Shown here: positions 10,638 to 25,600 of the stretch, one piece after another
Layout: every line of letters begins with the position of its first letter
How positions within the stretch are numbered: position 1 is the first letter of the stretch
Assembly: GCA_003667245.1 (NCBI GenBank)
Contig: RCNN01000046.1
Coordinates: forward strand, 116,227 to 180,226
Source of the DNA: Heterostelium multicystogenum
Lineage: Eukaryota; Evosea; Eumycetozoa; Acytosteliales; Acytosteliaceae
Direction of reading: 5' to 3'
DNA: 64,000 bases
Translations under genes and position numbers: made by a program
The notes under the pieces: generated by a model
Seen by the model: the letters and a program-made list of their open reading frames with translations, nothing else
The model's database searches: none
Told to the model about the DNA's origin: nothing

Positions 10638-13600
10638 ATGAGTTCTAAAAATGTAAGGATGATTGAATTTGATACTTTTATTTGATCAATTCTAATACTT
10701 AATTTGATGTTGACTATGCTTGGTTACTTTAGAAATCCGATTGGCCTCCTAAGTTCAAGGTGACATTGCAAATCAGTGGCAAAGAATATCACACAATTGA
10801 TTTTGATATCAACTTTAATGATAAGACCATCTTTGTGCATTTGTTTCCATTGATACTGATTACTTTTGACGATATTGAATATGTCAAGTAGGTAGAAGTT
10901 GATGATTCAGTGGATATCCGATCCGTTGATGTTGAGTTTAGTACTAAACTTTTTATATCAATAGTTTTTCAGATATACATTCCAAAATCTATATTGTCCT
11001 CAGACATCCACCAACTATTTTACAAAGCGAACAAAGCACCCTCTGCCCAGCCATTAAAGATCTCATGGACTTTGGTGTTTGCAAGAGACATTCTTATATT
11101 TTCCAAACGCCTACTCTCTACGCGATGGTCAAGAATCGTTTCATCAGAGATAGAATCCAGGAGCGTCCACTCACTGACAATCATTATTTCAGTGAGATCC
11201 AGCAAACAGATTTCAAAGAGACCTATCACAATCTATTTGTTGCTGCTGTAACGACAAACATCAGTTCTAAGCAGAATTCGAGGGATTTTGAGAGAGAAAT
11301 AGAGGCTCAAAAAGAGTTGGAAAAAGCCAAATTAAAGGAAAAGGAGAAGGAAAAAGATAAGGAAAAGAAAGGATTTTTAAATACTTTTTTTAACCATGAA
11401 ACAGAGGAAGATACCCTAATGTCAATCATAAAAGATTTCATTGATGACAAAAAAGAAAAAGAAAAAGAAAGGAGATTTTAGAGAGAGACTCAAGCAGGTC
11501 AAAAAGTTTAACTTAAATTACGATGATTTGCAAAAGTTCAACCAAGATATTTATCTCTCGAGGCTCTCGAATAGCAAGTCCATTTTTGCTTTCTATTTGT
11601 TGATGTGTATTGATATGTAAGTGACAATACGATTTCTTCTGGTGGACACTGTTCTTTTATACTAATCACTTTGCTACTTTATAGGAATCTCCAGTATAAG
11701 ATTCAAAACCGATCACCATCATTTCTATTTGCTTGCAAAGAATATTGATGGATATCAAATTGAAGGCTTGGGTGAAGTGTATCGACAGTTTGTGGAAAAG
11801 AATTTGCTCACTTTTGATAAGGAAATGGGATCTTTCTTTGTAAACTTGGCAATGTCATACTTTGATTTCTCAAATGCAAGCTCCTCCCAAGCAAACACTC
11901 AAAGTGTCTTCAGGGCACTCATTGAATATGTGGATCGCAACAAATTGCACAATGATTTATCGTCAAAGTACAAAGATATCAAGAATAAGAGTGTGTTCCT
12001 CGAATTGTACGTCAATTGCTATAATCTAATCGATAGTGTAAGTTAACTCGGATAATTCTCAAAAAGTAGTACCTTATTTTAACATTCCTACTCTAGAAAA
12101 TTTATATGGATCCAGTGTTATTTGATTCAAGGTTCAATCATTTCTTGAATCTTTTAGAAATCTATAAAATACCTCTTCAGTTTATCAAATTCATCATCGA
12201 TATATTGCAAAAAGAAAGTATGTATTATGATTATGACCACAAGGAGTCTGTAGAGTGGAATTTGTAATTCAATTGTTTCATAATATTAATATTCAATCAT
12301 TAAAATAGTCTACACTCTGGATAATAATCTGTTGGTTTACCGATACAGGTTAGCAAAGATAGTGCTAGATGCAGATCAATGTGTGAGGCACAATTATTCA
12401 ATAGTATTTATTTTAACGGTGATCAAGGAAACTACCTTCTTCCTCGAAGATTTTAAAAACTTGGACTCAGTTTTGAGGAATAATATTATCAATTGTCTGC
12501 ATATGTGTTCAGAATATGTTAGCGCAAACTTCAACTCTGTGTTGAATCTCTTTGATTACCCAATGCTCGATGTTATCTTTGTCCAAGACATTGAAGAATA
12601 TAGATTTTGCAAAGATTAGTCCAAACTTGATAAAAAATATTCAGCGGTCAAGGTGCTTGCTATGAGCTTTTACAGCGCAAAGCCGAGCCTAGTTTATCAT
12701 TATGTGATGTTGCTAATATTCTACTTTATTGTCCATCCTATAAATTCAAAACTTACCCGGATGTGATCAAAGGAAACCTTCCGAATCTAAAAGTTATTTC
12801 AAATGTGGAGCTATTATTTAGAAAAGAACGACCCGACGTCAAATTAGATACCAAAACCTATAATTTCTATTATAAATTAGTTCACTCAATTGTTGTTAAA
12901 TTAAATGTTACACCTATTCGCCAACTTGCTGAGATAACAGAGACACCGCCCAATACTTTGCCATATCTTCTTTTCTATATTCATTGCTTGATGGCTATTC
13001 ACAATGAACATTCACAGAATTCACAAAAGTGGTTGGCAAGAGTCGAGATGGGTAAACTATTCCATTTGAACATTATTCAACATAATAATGAATGTTGGGA
13101 AGCCGAGTATAATATATATACAAATCATACTCAAAACGTAAGTTTTTATTTATTATCCACCTTGGAGACATATTAACCTTCCATTTAACTATAGTTCAAA
13201 ATTTTGCTTGAAAATAAATATGAAACCTACATAAATGATTGGAGCAAAGTAAACGGAACTTTATTAGTTGATGATTATAATACCGTACTTGAAATTTTAC
13301 AGAAGTATATGAACTACAAGGATGTAGTGACGGCTAACAATCTTACACTTCAATATCAACGCGAGAAAGCAGAGTTAGAAAGCAATAATTAAAGTTGGCC
13401 ATTTCCTCGTTGATAGATTTGGATTTAGACTCCCAATGTTACAGGTTGATCAAAGCGACCAAAAACCAATCAATCTTATCAAAGAAATTCATAATTCGAT
13501 CACCAATTCCACTGGAACAGCAAATGAAACCATCAAAGAAGAACGGTCAATTCAATTCCTTCAATACTTCCTATCCTCCGAAAACAAATCGTTCTTTGAA

Positions 13601-16600
13601 ATCATCTTTAATTTCTATCAGGCCGAAAATGATCCCAGTATCGACAAGATAGTCAATCAAACTAGTAATTTCATGAAGAAACTGATTGATCAAGACCAGT
13701 CTATCCCACTAAACAGTATATTCCAAGCAATCATTGACACCAAAGATATCAACTATAAGAAGGAGTTGCAATTGATGTAAGTTGGACCATAATCAACCCA
13801 TCTTTACTTGAAACTAATCATCTTTTTTTAAAGGTATAAAAACTTTTATCCAGATACAAAATATGAAGACAAAAGAAGATTTGTTACAACAGTTTATTTA
13901 TCGTGCAACCTCACTCTATGGAATACAATTGAATGTACATTATCTTTTTGATTTCCTGGCAAAGAATGGTCATTTTATTGTTGTCACTGATTTGGAGGCA
14001 CAAAAGCGAGAGATTGAGGCCATATTCAATAATATCTCTGGTTTGACAATTGGACAATCACAAAATACTCTCGAAAGAGCGTCAAAATTAATCGGTAATT
14101 TGAATTACCATCAACTCAGATTTTTCGAATTGGTTCATTTCGGTTTAATTGAGTTCCTCTCTGGTATTCCCGATATCCATAAAGTCAATGATATTATCAC
14201 TGCGAACACGCTCACCGACAAATTCAATTCCAACTTGATCAACAGTACCGTCTTTGCTTACGAAATTCTCCAACCATTCATTCAGTTCCACAACGAAGCG
14301 AAGCAAGGTAAACCTGCTGTCGTTCCTTCAATCACAAGCTTGTGTGAGACAGTTGCCAAACTATTGCCAGCCCACCAATTTTAAATTAGAGATTGCATAT
14401 AAAACCATTGAGTGTGTAATTTCTCAACTCTCGCACATAAAGGGTCTCTATGTAACAGCTGGTGGTACCTACTCAACAGAGTCCATACTTCCAACTGTCA
14501 AAAAGATACTCAAAGGTTCCAAGTTTATTTCCAAAAACTCCAAGTCTGAAGATGGAGTCGTAACATGGAATTTACAAGTTGATTCTGGAAAATTAGAGTT
14601 TACCCGTGAAAAGGTTGAAGATTTTGTTCAGGGTCTCAAGATTTCAAGCACAAGCAAGGAGAGAACGTTGAACATGCCAATATAATCGATCAATTTGACG
14701 AAATAGTTCATCAATTGACTCAGATCCATACTCTTCATTGTGAACTCGATCGTACATTCCATCCTAACAACCAAGGTGAGATTGAAATTGTGTTTTCTAT
14801 TGAAACCAAGAACGATCTTTACGACCTGGTCGATCGACTAAAAACAGACTTGAAAACATGGACAGTGACCATAAAAGAGCTTCCAAAGCGTATATGGCTT
14901 CTAAGAGCTCATGGAATTTCCTCTCTGATCTCGGCTTATGAGAATGTATTAAAATCTAAATCAGTTACTATCGAAAGCATGACAACCGCAATTTATCCAT
15001 TCATCAAATACTGCTATCCAGTATCGGAAATTAGTTTTGATACTATCGCAACAATTCTAAAAGAAAATGTAGATCTCCTAGATTCTATGAATTACTCACG
15101 TTTCTTGAACAGGTTGATTGAAATCATTGACGATCCCGACACTTTGGATGAAGATGAAAGCGGTGAGAGAGGACCAGTAGTAGTTCACATTGACTCCAAA
15201 TCCAACCTCTACAATATTTTGATGCAATTGAATCATAGAACCGTACTTCCACATCCATCACAGGTTTTCTATTCCTACTCCTTCAAAAAGGATTGTGAAT
15301 ACATCTTTGATCTCGTTGAGAAGTTACCGAAATTCACATACTTTTTGATCGGCTTTCCCAAAGAAAAAGATAAGTTAATCAACTGGCTCTCCAATCACTA
15401 TAGCAACGGTAATAAGGATCTTGCCAGATTCTATATAATTTTCAACTGAACGTTCAAAGACAACCGATCTATTCTCGTTCCTTCCCATCCACAATGAACC
15501 ATTCGATAGTAGCTGGACAAACTTCAAGGAACTTTGGGAGAAACGCAAATCCAGCTGTGGAATCGAATCATTCGATTTGGTCAAAGGTGAAAAGCGGTAC
15601 TGGAAAATCGTACTTTATCAAATCAAAGTACAACAACACAAACAATCCCATCACAGTACATATCAGACCTAGTTCAGATGTCAAGTCACTTATTGCCCAT
15701 TTGAGAGCCCATAACACACCAGCCAAAGATAAAAAGAAAGTTTTGATCCACTTTTCAATTTCACCATACTGCGATTTCGATAGCTTCAACCATTTCTTCT
15801 ATCCTCTTATTACATCTGGTTATGTATTTGGTGAACGTGTTTGGTGAAATCCTCAATGTTTCTGACCACCTGCAACTCCAGATCTACGTAGAAATTGGCT
15901 CACAAAGCAAGAGTGACCAAATTGTCTTGCCCTACAATGAATATCTCAAAAATTCCATTCCAATTGTAGTTCATTTAGCCAAACATCTGGAGCACACCAA
16001 CAGCAGCTGGAACATCACTGAGACCGAGTTAAAGTGTTTCTCATACACTAAGTTCGTAGATCATCTCAAACCACCAACTAGAAGCGATGGTGTTGGTATT
16101 AATATGCAAACATATCTCGAGAACATAAAGTTACTTCTCTTAAAAACATTCAACTATGAGCCGCACTACTTGACTGACCCAACTATGCTCATTCAGAGAA
16201 ATACATTCCTCAAGTTGCTCGAAGAGAGACTGGTGTTCCTTGATAGCTATTGTGTTCACTACACAAATATCCGTGCTGATTATGTGCAAATGCAAGCAGC
16301 AAATCCCAATGTGACGCCCCCTAAACTACTCACACCAATTCAGCTATTGCCACATCTCATTTTAGAAGCAGCAAAACTTGCAGATCCACATCTTTCATCG
16401 GTTCACAGCTTCTGGGAAAATCCACCCATGATTACCGTTCGTCAAGTCAATCATTACACAGCTGATAATGAAACCCTAGTAAATGCAATCATAGAGTATC
16501 TAGACTTCTCAAATGAACCAATTCTTAAAGGCCATGTGGACTCTCTTCATACTAAAGATCTTTTAGAGTCACAGTTTAAGTCAATGATTGCCACCACCTT

Positions 16601-19600
16601 TGGTATTGTGTCTCGTACACATTTGATCTCAACTCTCTGTCAGCAGTTCAATTATGTTCTTACATCTGATTTTGGTCTCAGATTGTTGATGCTTCATAAC
16701 AAGGTCAAGAATCAGAGATCACTCGTACTAACTGGTGATACTGGTGTTGGAAAGACTTTTATTCTCCTATTCTACTCACTTCTCATCAACGCCAAGAATT
16801 CAACAATTCCTGATATCATTGAAGATCTCATCCAACACGTTAATCAAATCATAGTTGGAAATCCAGGATTCAAACTCGAAGGATTTAAGCGAACCTATAA
16901 ACCTACCAAAGATCATCCAGGTATAACCGAGGAAGCCAAAGAGTTGCCAGGAAATGTTAACAAGGAGGGAATCGTCAATGCACTCAAACAGCTGTGTGAC
17001 TATGAACCCCCTGCTGAGGCACCTCCTGTTGTAGGTGACAACTCCCCCAGGGTGGAGCCAGTAAGGTCCAAGTTCTACTGTAAGACCAACAAAGAGATGC
17101 AGGATTTGGTATTCAAAGAGATTCAGAATTTCATCCGAAACACTATCATGCAATACAAGTTGATCAATATTATTCCGATAGTCTACTGGATCGTATCTCA
17201 TCATCAAATGTCCAGTTGATTCAAGGTAAATCAACACTAGAAGAAGCAATTATGGATATTTGTAGTGTTAGTTTCAAGAATATCTTCCATCGTATCATCA
17301 TGCACAAGAAGTATACATCTAAGCAATTAAAGGTGGATATTGCCAATTTCATTGAAATGGCCAACCAATTAAAAACAATCGACCCAAATCTCAAGATGGT
17401 TGTCTTTATCGATGAGTTCAATACAAGTCCTCCCGACACTCTCTCACTCATCAATGAGATCTTTATCGATGGTACCGTTGATGGTGAAAAAAATAATTCC
17501 AGACAACATTTTCTGGGTGGGTGCAATGAATCCTGTGATGAAGTCACATAATGCAATGGATGCAACTGGTATCGTGGCCAGCAACCAGCATTTGTCGTAA
17601 GTCATCCACCTCCATCGATGGAGCAACTCTTCCTCAACTATGGAAAATTCGAACTAGAGAATGAAATTCCATTCCTCGACAGCCTTTTCAATCTTCGTGA
17701 AAGCATTTGCAATGGAAACAAAACCTCAGATCTAAAGGACTTTATTCTGTTGGTCAGAGGACAATGAGAATTCTAGACCAAGGTAGAATTCACGTTTCGA
17801 TCCGTGACATTACCAGAGCAATTGATATGTACACTTTCTTTAGCAACACCGACGTTGGTGTTAGCATTTTGTCATGCGTTTTCAGAAATATCAAAGATCA
17901 TCCAGTACATCTCCACTGGTATGCCATATGTGCATCTATTGGTATGACTTACTATATCAGAACATCGCCAGACAGCTCTCGTCCTCACCTTCTAAAGTCA
18001 TTCAATGATCACTTTAAAAAGAATGCACCTGAAGTCTTTAGGGATTTGCATGATGACTTTAAGTCGGTATTTAAGTACATCTACACCAAATTCTGCGAGA
18101 ATATGCAGATTCCAGAGGGTATTGCCTTTAACTGAATCACTCAAGCTGAACTTGTTCTGTATCACTGTGTCTATAATTGCAGACTTCCTATTTGTATGTT
18201 GGTCCACCAGGTTGTTCAAAGACACTGAGCTTCAGTATAGTGTTGGACAATATGAACAGGAAGCATAAAGTCAACAATAATCATGGACACAAATGCCAAG
18301 TGCCCACCCCTTCCGTTACCAGAGTACTCCTGACACTACTGATACTGAATTAAGACCATATTTGAGGGTGCCCTCGAACGTCAGAAGACTTATGATATGT
18401 TCCGGTGGTAAGAGTCGTTGTGTTGTATTTATCGATGAAGCTGGTCTTGTAAATGAAAACGATTCACCAATGAAGTTATGCATGATTACCTCGATAAAGT
18501 ATCCCAGAAGTTGGATAAGGGAGAACGCAAACAGATATAGCAGTAGTCATCTTTCGAACAAAGTTTTGGACGCTGCCAAGACTAATCGTATGATTGTGCT
18601 TATGCACCCTGTAAGCATCACTGAAAGCGATGAGAGAGCACTAGTTGAGGGTGTCCTCTACAATAACGCAATCTTTCACGTCACAAACAAAAATCTGTAA
18701 TGCACTTTGCAAATCCTATAGTAAAGCTAACACCTTCACAAAGACAACCAAAGCGAACCTGTTCCATCAACGTGATTTCGTCTATTTCCTCAGACATCTT
18801 GCACGTGGCATTAAAAACAACAACGACACTCTAAGTGCAGAAGTTCTTTTTGAACTCGATCGAAAGAAACTTTGGAGGTCTTCCCACCCAAAGAGTTCAA
18901 GCAATTGGCAGGTGCCTTCTTCGATGAATTCGAGTTGTTTAAAGAACTCAAGATTTCTCGTGGAAATCTCTTGGACCAAGATAATACCATTGTGCGTATC
19001 AAGGAGTCACTGAGTGAGACACTCGATACCAAACAGGATCCAAATACAGTTCCATTCCGTTATATCATGGTAATCGATCCAACAGAAAACGAATCTGCTC
19101 TGATGATCTTGAAGGAGCTTGGAATCAACCCAACTGTTATCAGAGTTGGTGGATTCGAACGTGATAGCACAACCGAAGCTCTTGTCAATGTTGTCTCACA
19201 GATCAAGAATAAGATGGCATCTGGTGGAAACAGTTGTATTGGTCAATACACACCAAATTGAAGCATGTTTCTACGATGTATTCAATCGCTATTTCACCCT
19301 CTTTACAGGTCCAGATGGATCCATGCAATTTATTGCCAATGTATCGTTTGGAACACACTCTATTTTCACTCCTGTCCATCCAGATTTCAAAATCATTGTC
19401 CATCTTCCACTCTCACAGATGTCAACCACTCAATTACCATGGTTGAACCGTTTTGAGAAGTACCAACTTTCCATTGAAAAGATGTTGGATTATTATATTA
19501 AAACCAATCAATCCACAAGTGCAGACCTCTTCAATCAATTGAAAGCATCTGCCAAGCACTTTGTCGATGAGTTTCCATAACAAGATCACTAACAAATCCT

Positions 19601-22600
19601 TGTTGTGCGGTTTCTCAGAGTCTGAGACCATCCCATCATTGATTTACTCCATTGCCAAAGAAATGAAGAGAACTCAATCCATTAAGGCTAATATCAACCT
19701 CCAACGTCTTCCATGTGCAACTCACCCAGTTCCAGAGGACACCCCAGAGATCAGACAATTCAACTGGAAACTTCTCCAAATTGCACGTCCAGAGAGTATC
19801 TTCAATTGCAAGACCCTACCACAATCGTACATTGAAGAATATCTTTTGAGACAAGAGCACTTCAATATTCTAAGATTCCTTGAGCACATTTTCAGACAAA
19901 TGTTTATCAATAACGACCCAACCATCCCAAACAAATGGACATTCTTTACTCGTACCTCTCTTACACTCCATCGTTTGAAAGACTCTGAGCACATGGACAA
20001 ATTCTATAAGATCTTTGTTGATCTTTTTGACTCCACCAGGTTCAACCACGAACCAACATTTCTCAAGATCATTCAGCTTGGCTCATTTAAATCCAGCTTT
20101 GAGTGTGAAACTATTTTGGATACATTCATGAAGACTGAAAGCTTAAAGATCTGTATGGTTATTGCAGACATGTCACACGTCAATCAACATCAAATCAACT
20201 TCATCATCAACAAATTCAGTGAGAATAATAATTCAAAAGCTTTCTAATTACCATTTGCCACTATCCACCAGAGTTTTCGCTTTCCAACCAAACTAAACTC
20301 AATTCAATCTTCTTGAATGGAATGGAATACTGCTATGTTGACTCTCTTGGTCTCCAAATTGATTCGCAGCTCATGGAAACTTCCGATAACTATATCGATG
20401 CTGACATTAGAACCTGGATTGCTAAGGCATACGGTCTCAAGGATATCTACATTGATCCACTTACTTTGGGAATCCTCTTTTTGAAAAGATGTTCTTCTCT
20501 CAACTTGTTGAAGTTGCTCAAACTATGAAACAGCTTCTCTGGTACATATTTTAAATATGCTCCTCCATCAGAAAGAGATTTCTATACTAAATCCTCTAAA
20601 CGACAAGAGTTGATTGTCGATTTGTTTAGGAAAACACTCAATCTTGGTACCAAGAAACTGTCAGTAAATTCTTCACAGAACTGGAACCAACCAAGAACAA
20701 TTCAACCAGATCCTCTCGAATATCTCAAACCTTGTTCTCTCTGGAAAATATGTATACTCATTCATTGACTCGATCAAGAATTCGATGACATTCCTATGTC
20801 TATCCTATTGTTTCGCAAATCTTCAAGATTTTGACTAACTACCAAGCCTATGGCCAAGTAGTTAGAATTCCTGCCTCGAATAATGAAAACCATTGAGCCA
20901 CTGGAAGAAATGGTGAGACTTTACATCAAGAGCATTGAGGTTCCAAAACTCTCAAATCAAGTATTGTTAGATTTGAGCCAGTTTCTCTTCTTTCACCACA
21001 TTGTATGGGAAACCCAAAACTCTCACTCTATGATTCCAAATCTCCAATCAAATTAAGCTTATCTTTGAGTATACTCTCCACAAAAATCCAAAGCGTGGAA
21101 TAGATCTTATTACAGATAAATTCATTGAAAACATCAAGGCTCATCCCATCCACCATGCTATTGATTTATCAACAGGAACGATGATCTTTTCTCGTCATAC
21201 CTCAATGACTTTATCACTAGAACTATGGGTCTGCATCAACAATGGGTCCAATTCATGCACTTAGTCATTCGTAGTGTGTCAAAGAAGCATATTTGATTCT
21301 ATTCTCCTGTTGACTGTGATTAATCATTTCCATTCCAACACAATCAATTTCATCAAGAATATGGTTGCTCCACTTCTCGACCTCAACTGCGACAACGATA
21401 TTCTCGCATTCCTTAAACAACATGAAAATGATAATTCTCACCGAGAAGAAAGGCCAAATCAACAGTATCAACAATTGCAATCAATGTTCTTTCGAAACAT
21501 ATCAGCGGGTTGTCTGCAGATGATCCCGATATCGTAGCAAAGACTGCCAACTGGTCCACCATTGTCCGTGAAATTCTCAACCGTAATTCCTATTGATCGA
21601 ATCCTCAGTATTACCACTGAAAAAGCAAGCTACTATTCATCTGTTTGCTACATCTTTGTCATGTTTAATATTGTGATTGACATTTCGATGAAGGATGAGG
21701 AGTCAAACTAAGCCAATGTTGAAGCTGCTTTACCAAATCTTTGGAAATGCCAAGTATGACGCAGATGATTGTCTCGAATGTGATTGCTAAGCAATTCAAT
21801 CAATTGAACGAGTCATTGGTAAAAGAAAATCATCCTCTAATTCAAACAACATGTTTCCTCGATATTATCGAACCACTCATTCATCACCACCACAACAACT
21901 TCAGCAAGTTCATGCTTATCTGTAATCATGAACCAAATAACTTTGGTTACAGCTTTATCAAGGAGATTCCAGTTGGATGGTTTACCTACTTTATTTCGAG
22001 TACATACCAAACACACTCTGCAAAGTATCAGAATTTCATTTCGGGAACTCTTAAAGCAAGTAAGATTACTACAGTCAATAATCCACTGTTGACTGGCGCC
22101 ATGTTGAAACAAGGATCACCTTCCGATGTCATTCTATCGTTCATTTGGTGTTACAAGAGATCAATTCGATCAAAACTATCAAAAGAATTGCAATTTGGTT
22201 ACTTGTTTTGTACCATGTATTCCTGGAGAACATGAAAGGTGAAAAAGACAACCAACGACCTTATTGTACAGTACAATAGACTACACGTGGATCCAGAGAT
22301 CTTCCAAAAGATCAATCTTGGGCAGTTATAAAGTGTCTCCTTGACAAATTGATTTTCCATCTTCAATACTGCCGTTGATGTGGATAGCATTCTCAAAACT
22401 ATTTTGGTTGCCACACAAGAATCTCAAAGATATAATTTAAGTCACTACTGTGGGTTAGTGAAGCCGATTCATTAGTGGAGAAAATCAACAAGAAAATCAG
22501 CCAAATGTATATTTTATATAACATCAAGTCCTATCAGATGTTGCTGGATATCTTGAAGTCAAATGAAATTTGGAAGCTATTGGAATGAAAGAAAAACTGT

Positions 22601-25600
22601 CACATTACCCAACAACTCTTCAATTCAAGAATCAACTCTATTCTCATTTGTCGTTGACTCCACAACCCCTGATGGTGCTACCTATAAGGAACTCAAGACA
22701 GCAATAGATGCATCGTCCAATGACTTATTAAATGCACTTTTGGCTCGCGACAATTCACCAAGACAATCTGGGATTCATCAGAGCTTCACTTATTCTTATT
22801 TCCTATCAATATTATTGCCAAAACTGCCAATGGACTTTATCAGAAATATTACAAGAGCCGAACAAATCTTTCGAAACAGATCGGAATCGATCCATATCGT
22901 GGATATTATGACAAGCTCATTCAAGGTCAATTCGATCCCAATACAATGTTTGGAGAAATTCTTCATAGAGATCCTAACAAATGCCCTGATAATATTACAA
23001 AGCCCAATTCTTTGTCAACGTTTTGGCGATTGCTGTTGGCTCCTCAAACAACATCTATTTACACCATCTGACCAACGACTTCAAATTGGTAGTAGGTAGA
23101 TATTTCCCAGCATCTGACACTTTCACTCTTATTGATTGTGGTTTGAAATATTTCGACTATGGCCAATTGGCTTTGGTAACTGACAGCATGCAAGGAAGCA
23201 TCACCAACAAGTTCATGATCACCGCCACATCATGGGGAGCTTGCATCATGGTTGGCAAGTATTGCTGATCAAAAAGTGGTGAATCATCTGACAAATCCAA
23301 CGGTACACTTTGCCAACTATGTTCCAGATCCCAAGACATCAACCAACTTAACTGACTATTGTATTTAAACCGTTCCTTGACAACCTATGTCGATTTTGGT
23401 CTTACCTGCCTTGCAACCGATAACATCGAGCCAGGCCATCTAATTTCAGAGTTCCTCTATACCTTGTGGGATGAAAGTTACTCCAATCCACAGCCAATGA
23501 TGAGAAGCAGCTTTGAAGACAAGAATCAAGTTATTCAATATGAAGCCTATCTTATCAATCTCATCAAAAAAGTCAAAGATGACTATCCTCAAATTCTTAT
23601 CAAACGTCTCAAGGCAATTCTCGATCAATCATCAGTACTTAGACAAATCAAAAAGGTTAGAGACGAAATTGCTACTATTTCTATACTGCCATTGATGGAG
23701 TTTAAGAATGTACATGAACTTTTCAATTCAGAAAACAAACTTCTTACATTCTTCTACAACAATATATCAATAATTTTGTATATCCACTCATTTCAATGAC
23801 CTGGTCAACTTTATCCGTCTCTTCTTCAAATATTTCGCCCATCGACTTCCAAAGAGATTCGAACTTCTTCCCGTACCTGAATGCATCAAATATCTAATTG
23901 ATAACAAACTAGAATCCGATGAAGATATATCACTAATGGAGAAGGCATGGGAAAATGCAAAAGATAGCTTGGAGTCAAATCATCCTGCACATGAAATCTC
24001 TTGATGGAGGTTGTGCAGACCGTCCTGATTTCGAAAAAACAAATCCCAAACATTGATGAAACTGTAGCAGTAGGAGGACTTCTATGCAAAAAAGAGTTCA
24101 GAAACGATGGTTTGATTATAGATCTTATAAATAACTGGATGATCACCACACAAGGAAAAGCTATCAATTTGCGTTCAGAGGTTAAAATGACCCAGATGCT
24201 CAAGCAAATTGTCGAAGGAATCAACCAAAAAGAAAAGAAAGATTTCGGTAGCACCGTTTTTGAAATTGGTAATGAGAATTTCTTCTTGATTGGAACAAGT
24301 TTCAAAACTACCGACTTCCAAAACTTTATCATCAAGTCAATTGCTCAGTACCAGACATTTAAGAAATCGGACTTCCGTCCTGATATCTCTGCAATTGAGA
24401 GAAAGCTTGTATACAACTATGTTTCTGGAAAGATCATTGGTGGCAAGCAATTAGAGCAATACTCTGTTGACTTCCCATATCTCAACGAAGAACTTGAACA
24501 AGAGGAAAACAAAGCAGATATTTTCGACAGGACAAACCTCATTCCTGAGTCAATTAAAGAGTTGATTGAGGTTAATAAGAAATTTGGATGACAAGTTCTA
24601 TATCTCTCCCATCATGAGACACTGTTCAATAATAATTGCTCAAAACTCCAAGCGGAAGAACTTGAAATTCTTTGTAGATATCTCCTTTCATTATCACTCC
24701 GTGTATTCCAACATTCTAAGAATCCAGACTCAAATATCAACATTGAAAAAACCATCATTGAAGTTGGGCAAAGAACTTCTTATCAAATCCCACATTCCTG
24801 ACTCTATTAGATCTATCTTCCAAAAAGTTACTATATCTAGCTTGAAGTTCCTCAACAACGTATTCATCAGTGTATACCTACGCTTTGGATATCTCTATTC
24901 AGACTTCATTAATGAACCTTGTAAATATGAACCAGAGTTTACCGAATTCTTTGACAAAATGAGAAATAACTTACTGTCCGAAGCCAAAGAGTCCAGAACT
25001 TCCTTAAATTCATTGAATATCTACACGAAATTATTGAGAAGCTGTCATCCCTCAAATCAATGGAAGCACTAACGACCCCAAGTATTGATACTCCTCTCAT
25101 TGAACACTTCAATGTTTTCCTCAGAGAAACTAAACCATCCTATTGTTTCATATATCTACCCTACCATAAATTCAATGGTTATGGAAAAGATTCCTTTGAC
25201 CTATTTCCCATACTTTATGAGAACTATTCACGACGTTCTCTCTAATCTTAAGATCATTGACAAGGACCGAAACTCAAATTCTGGTGAATACAGAGAGTAT
25301 AATGCAGACGATGCTCCAAAACTACAGCAAGATGCTCCACCACTTGAACAAGAAAGCGTTTCCGAAGAAGTGGAAGAGGAGAAAGAAGAGGAGGAGGAAG
25401 AGGAGGAGGAGGAACAAGCTGAATCCACTACAACGGGCTAGATACAGACACAGATACTACTCTAAGTTTAGATGACTCTCCACAGCCCTCAATAGCATTC
25501 TATCGTCCAATCAAACCCACTGCAAAACATCCATACTTCCACTGTATTTTTGAATTGGATTAGATTCAAACAAGAGAACACCAAAACTCTCTCAAATCAA

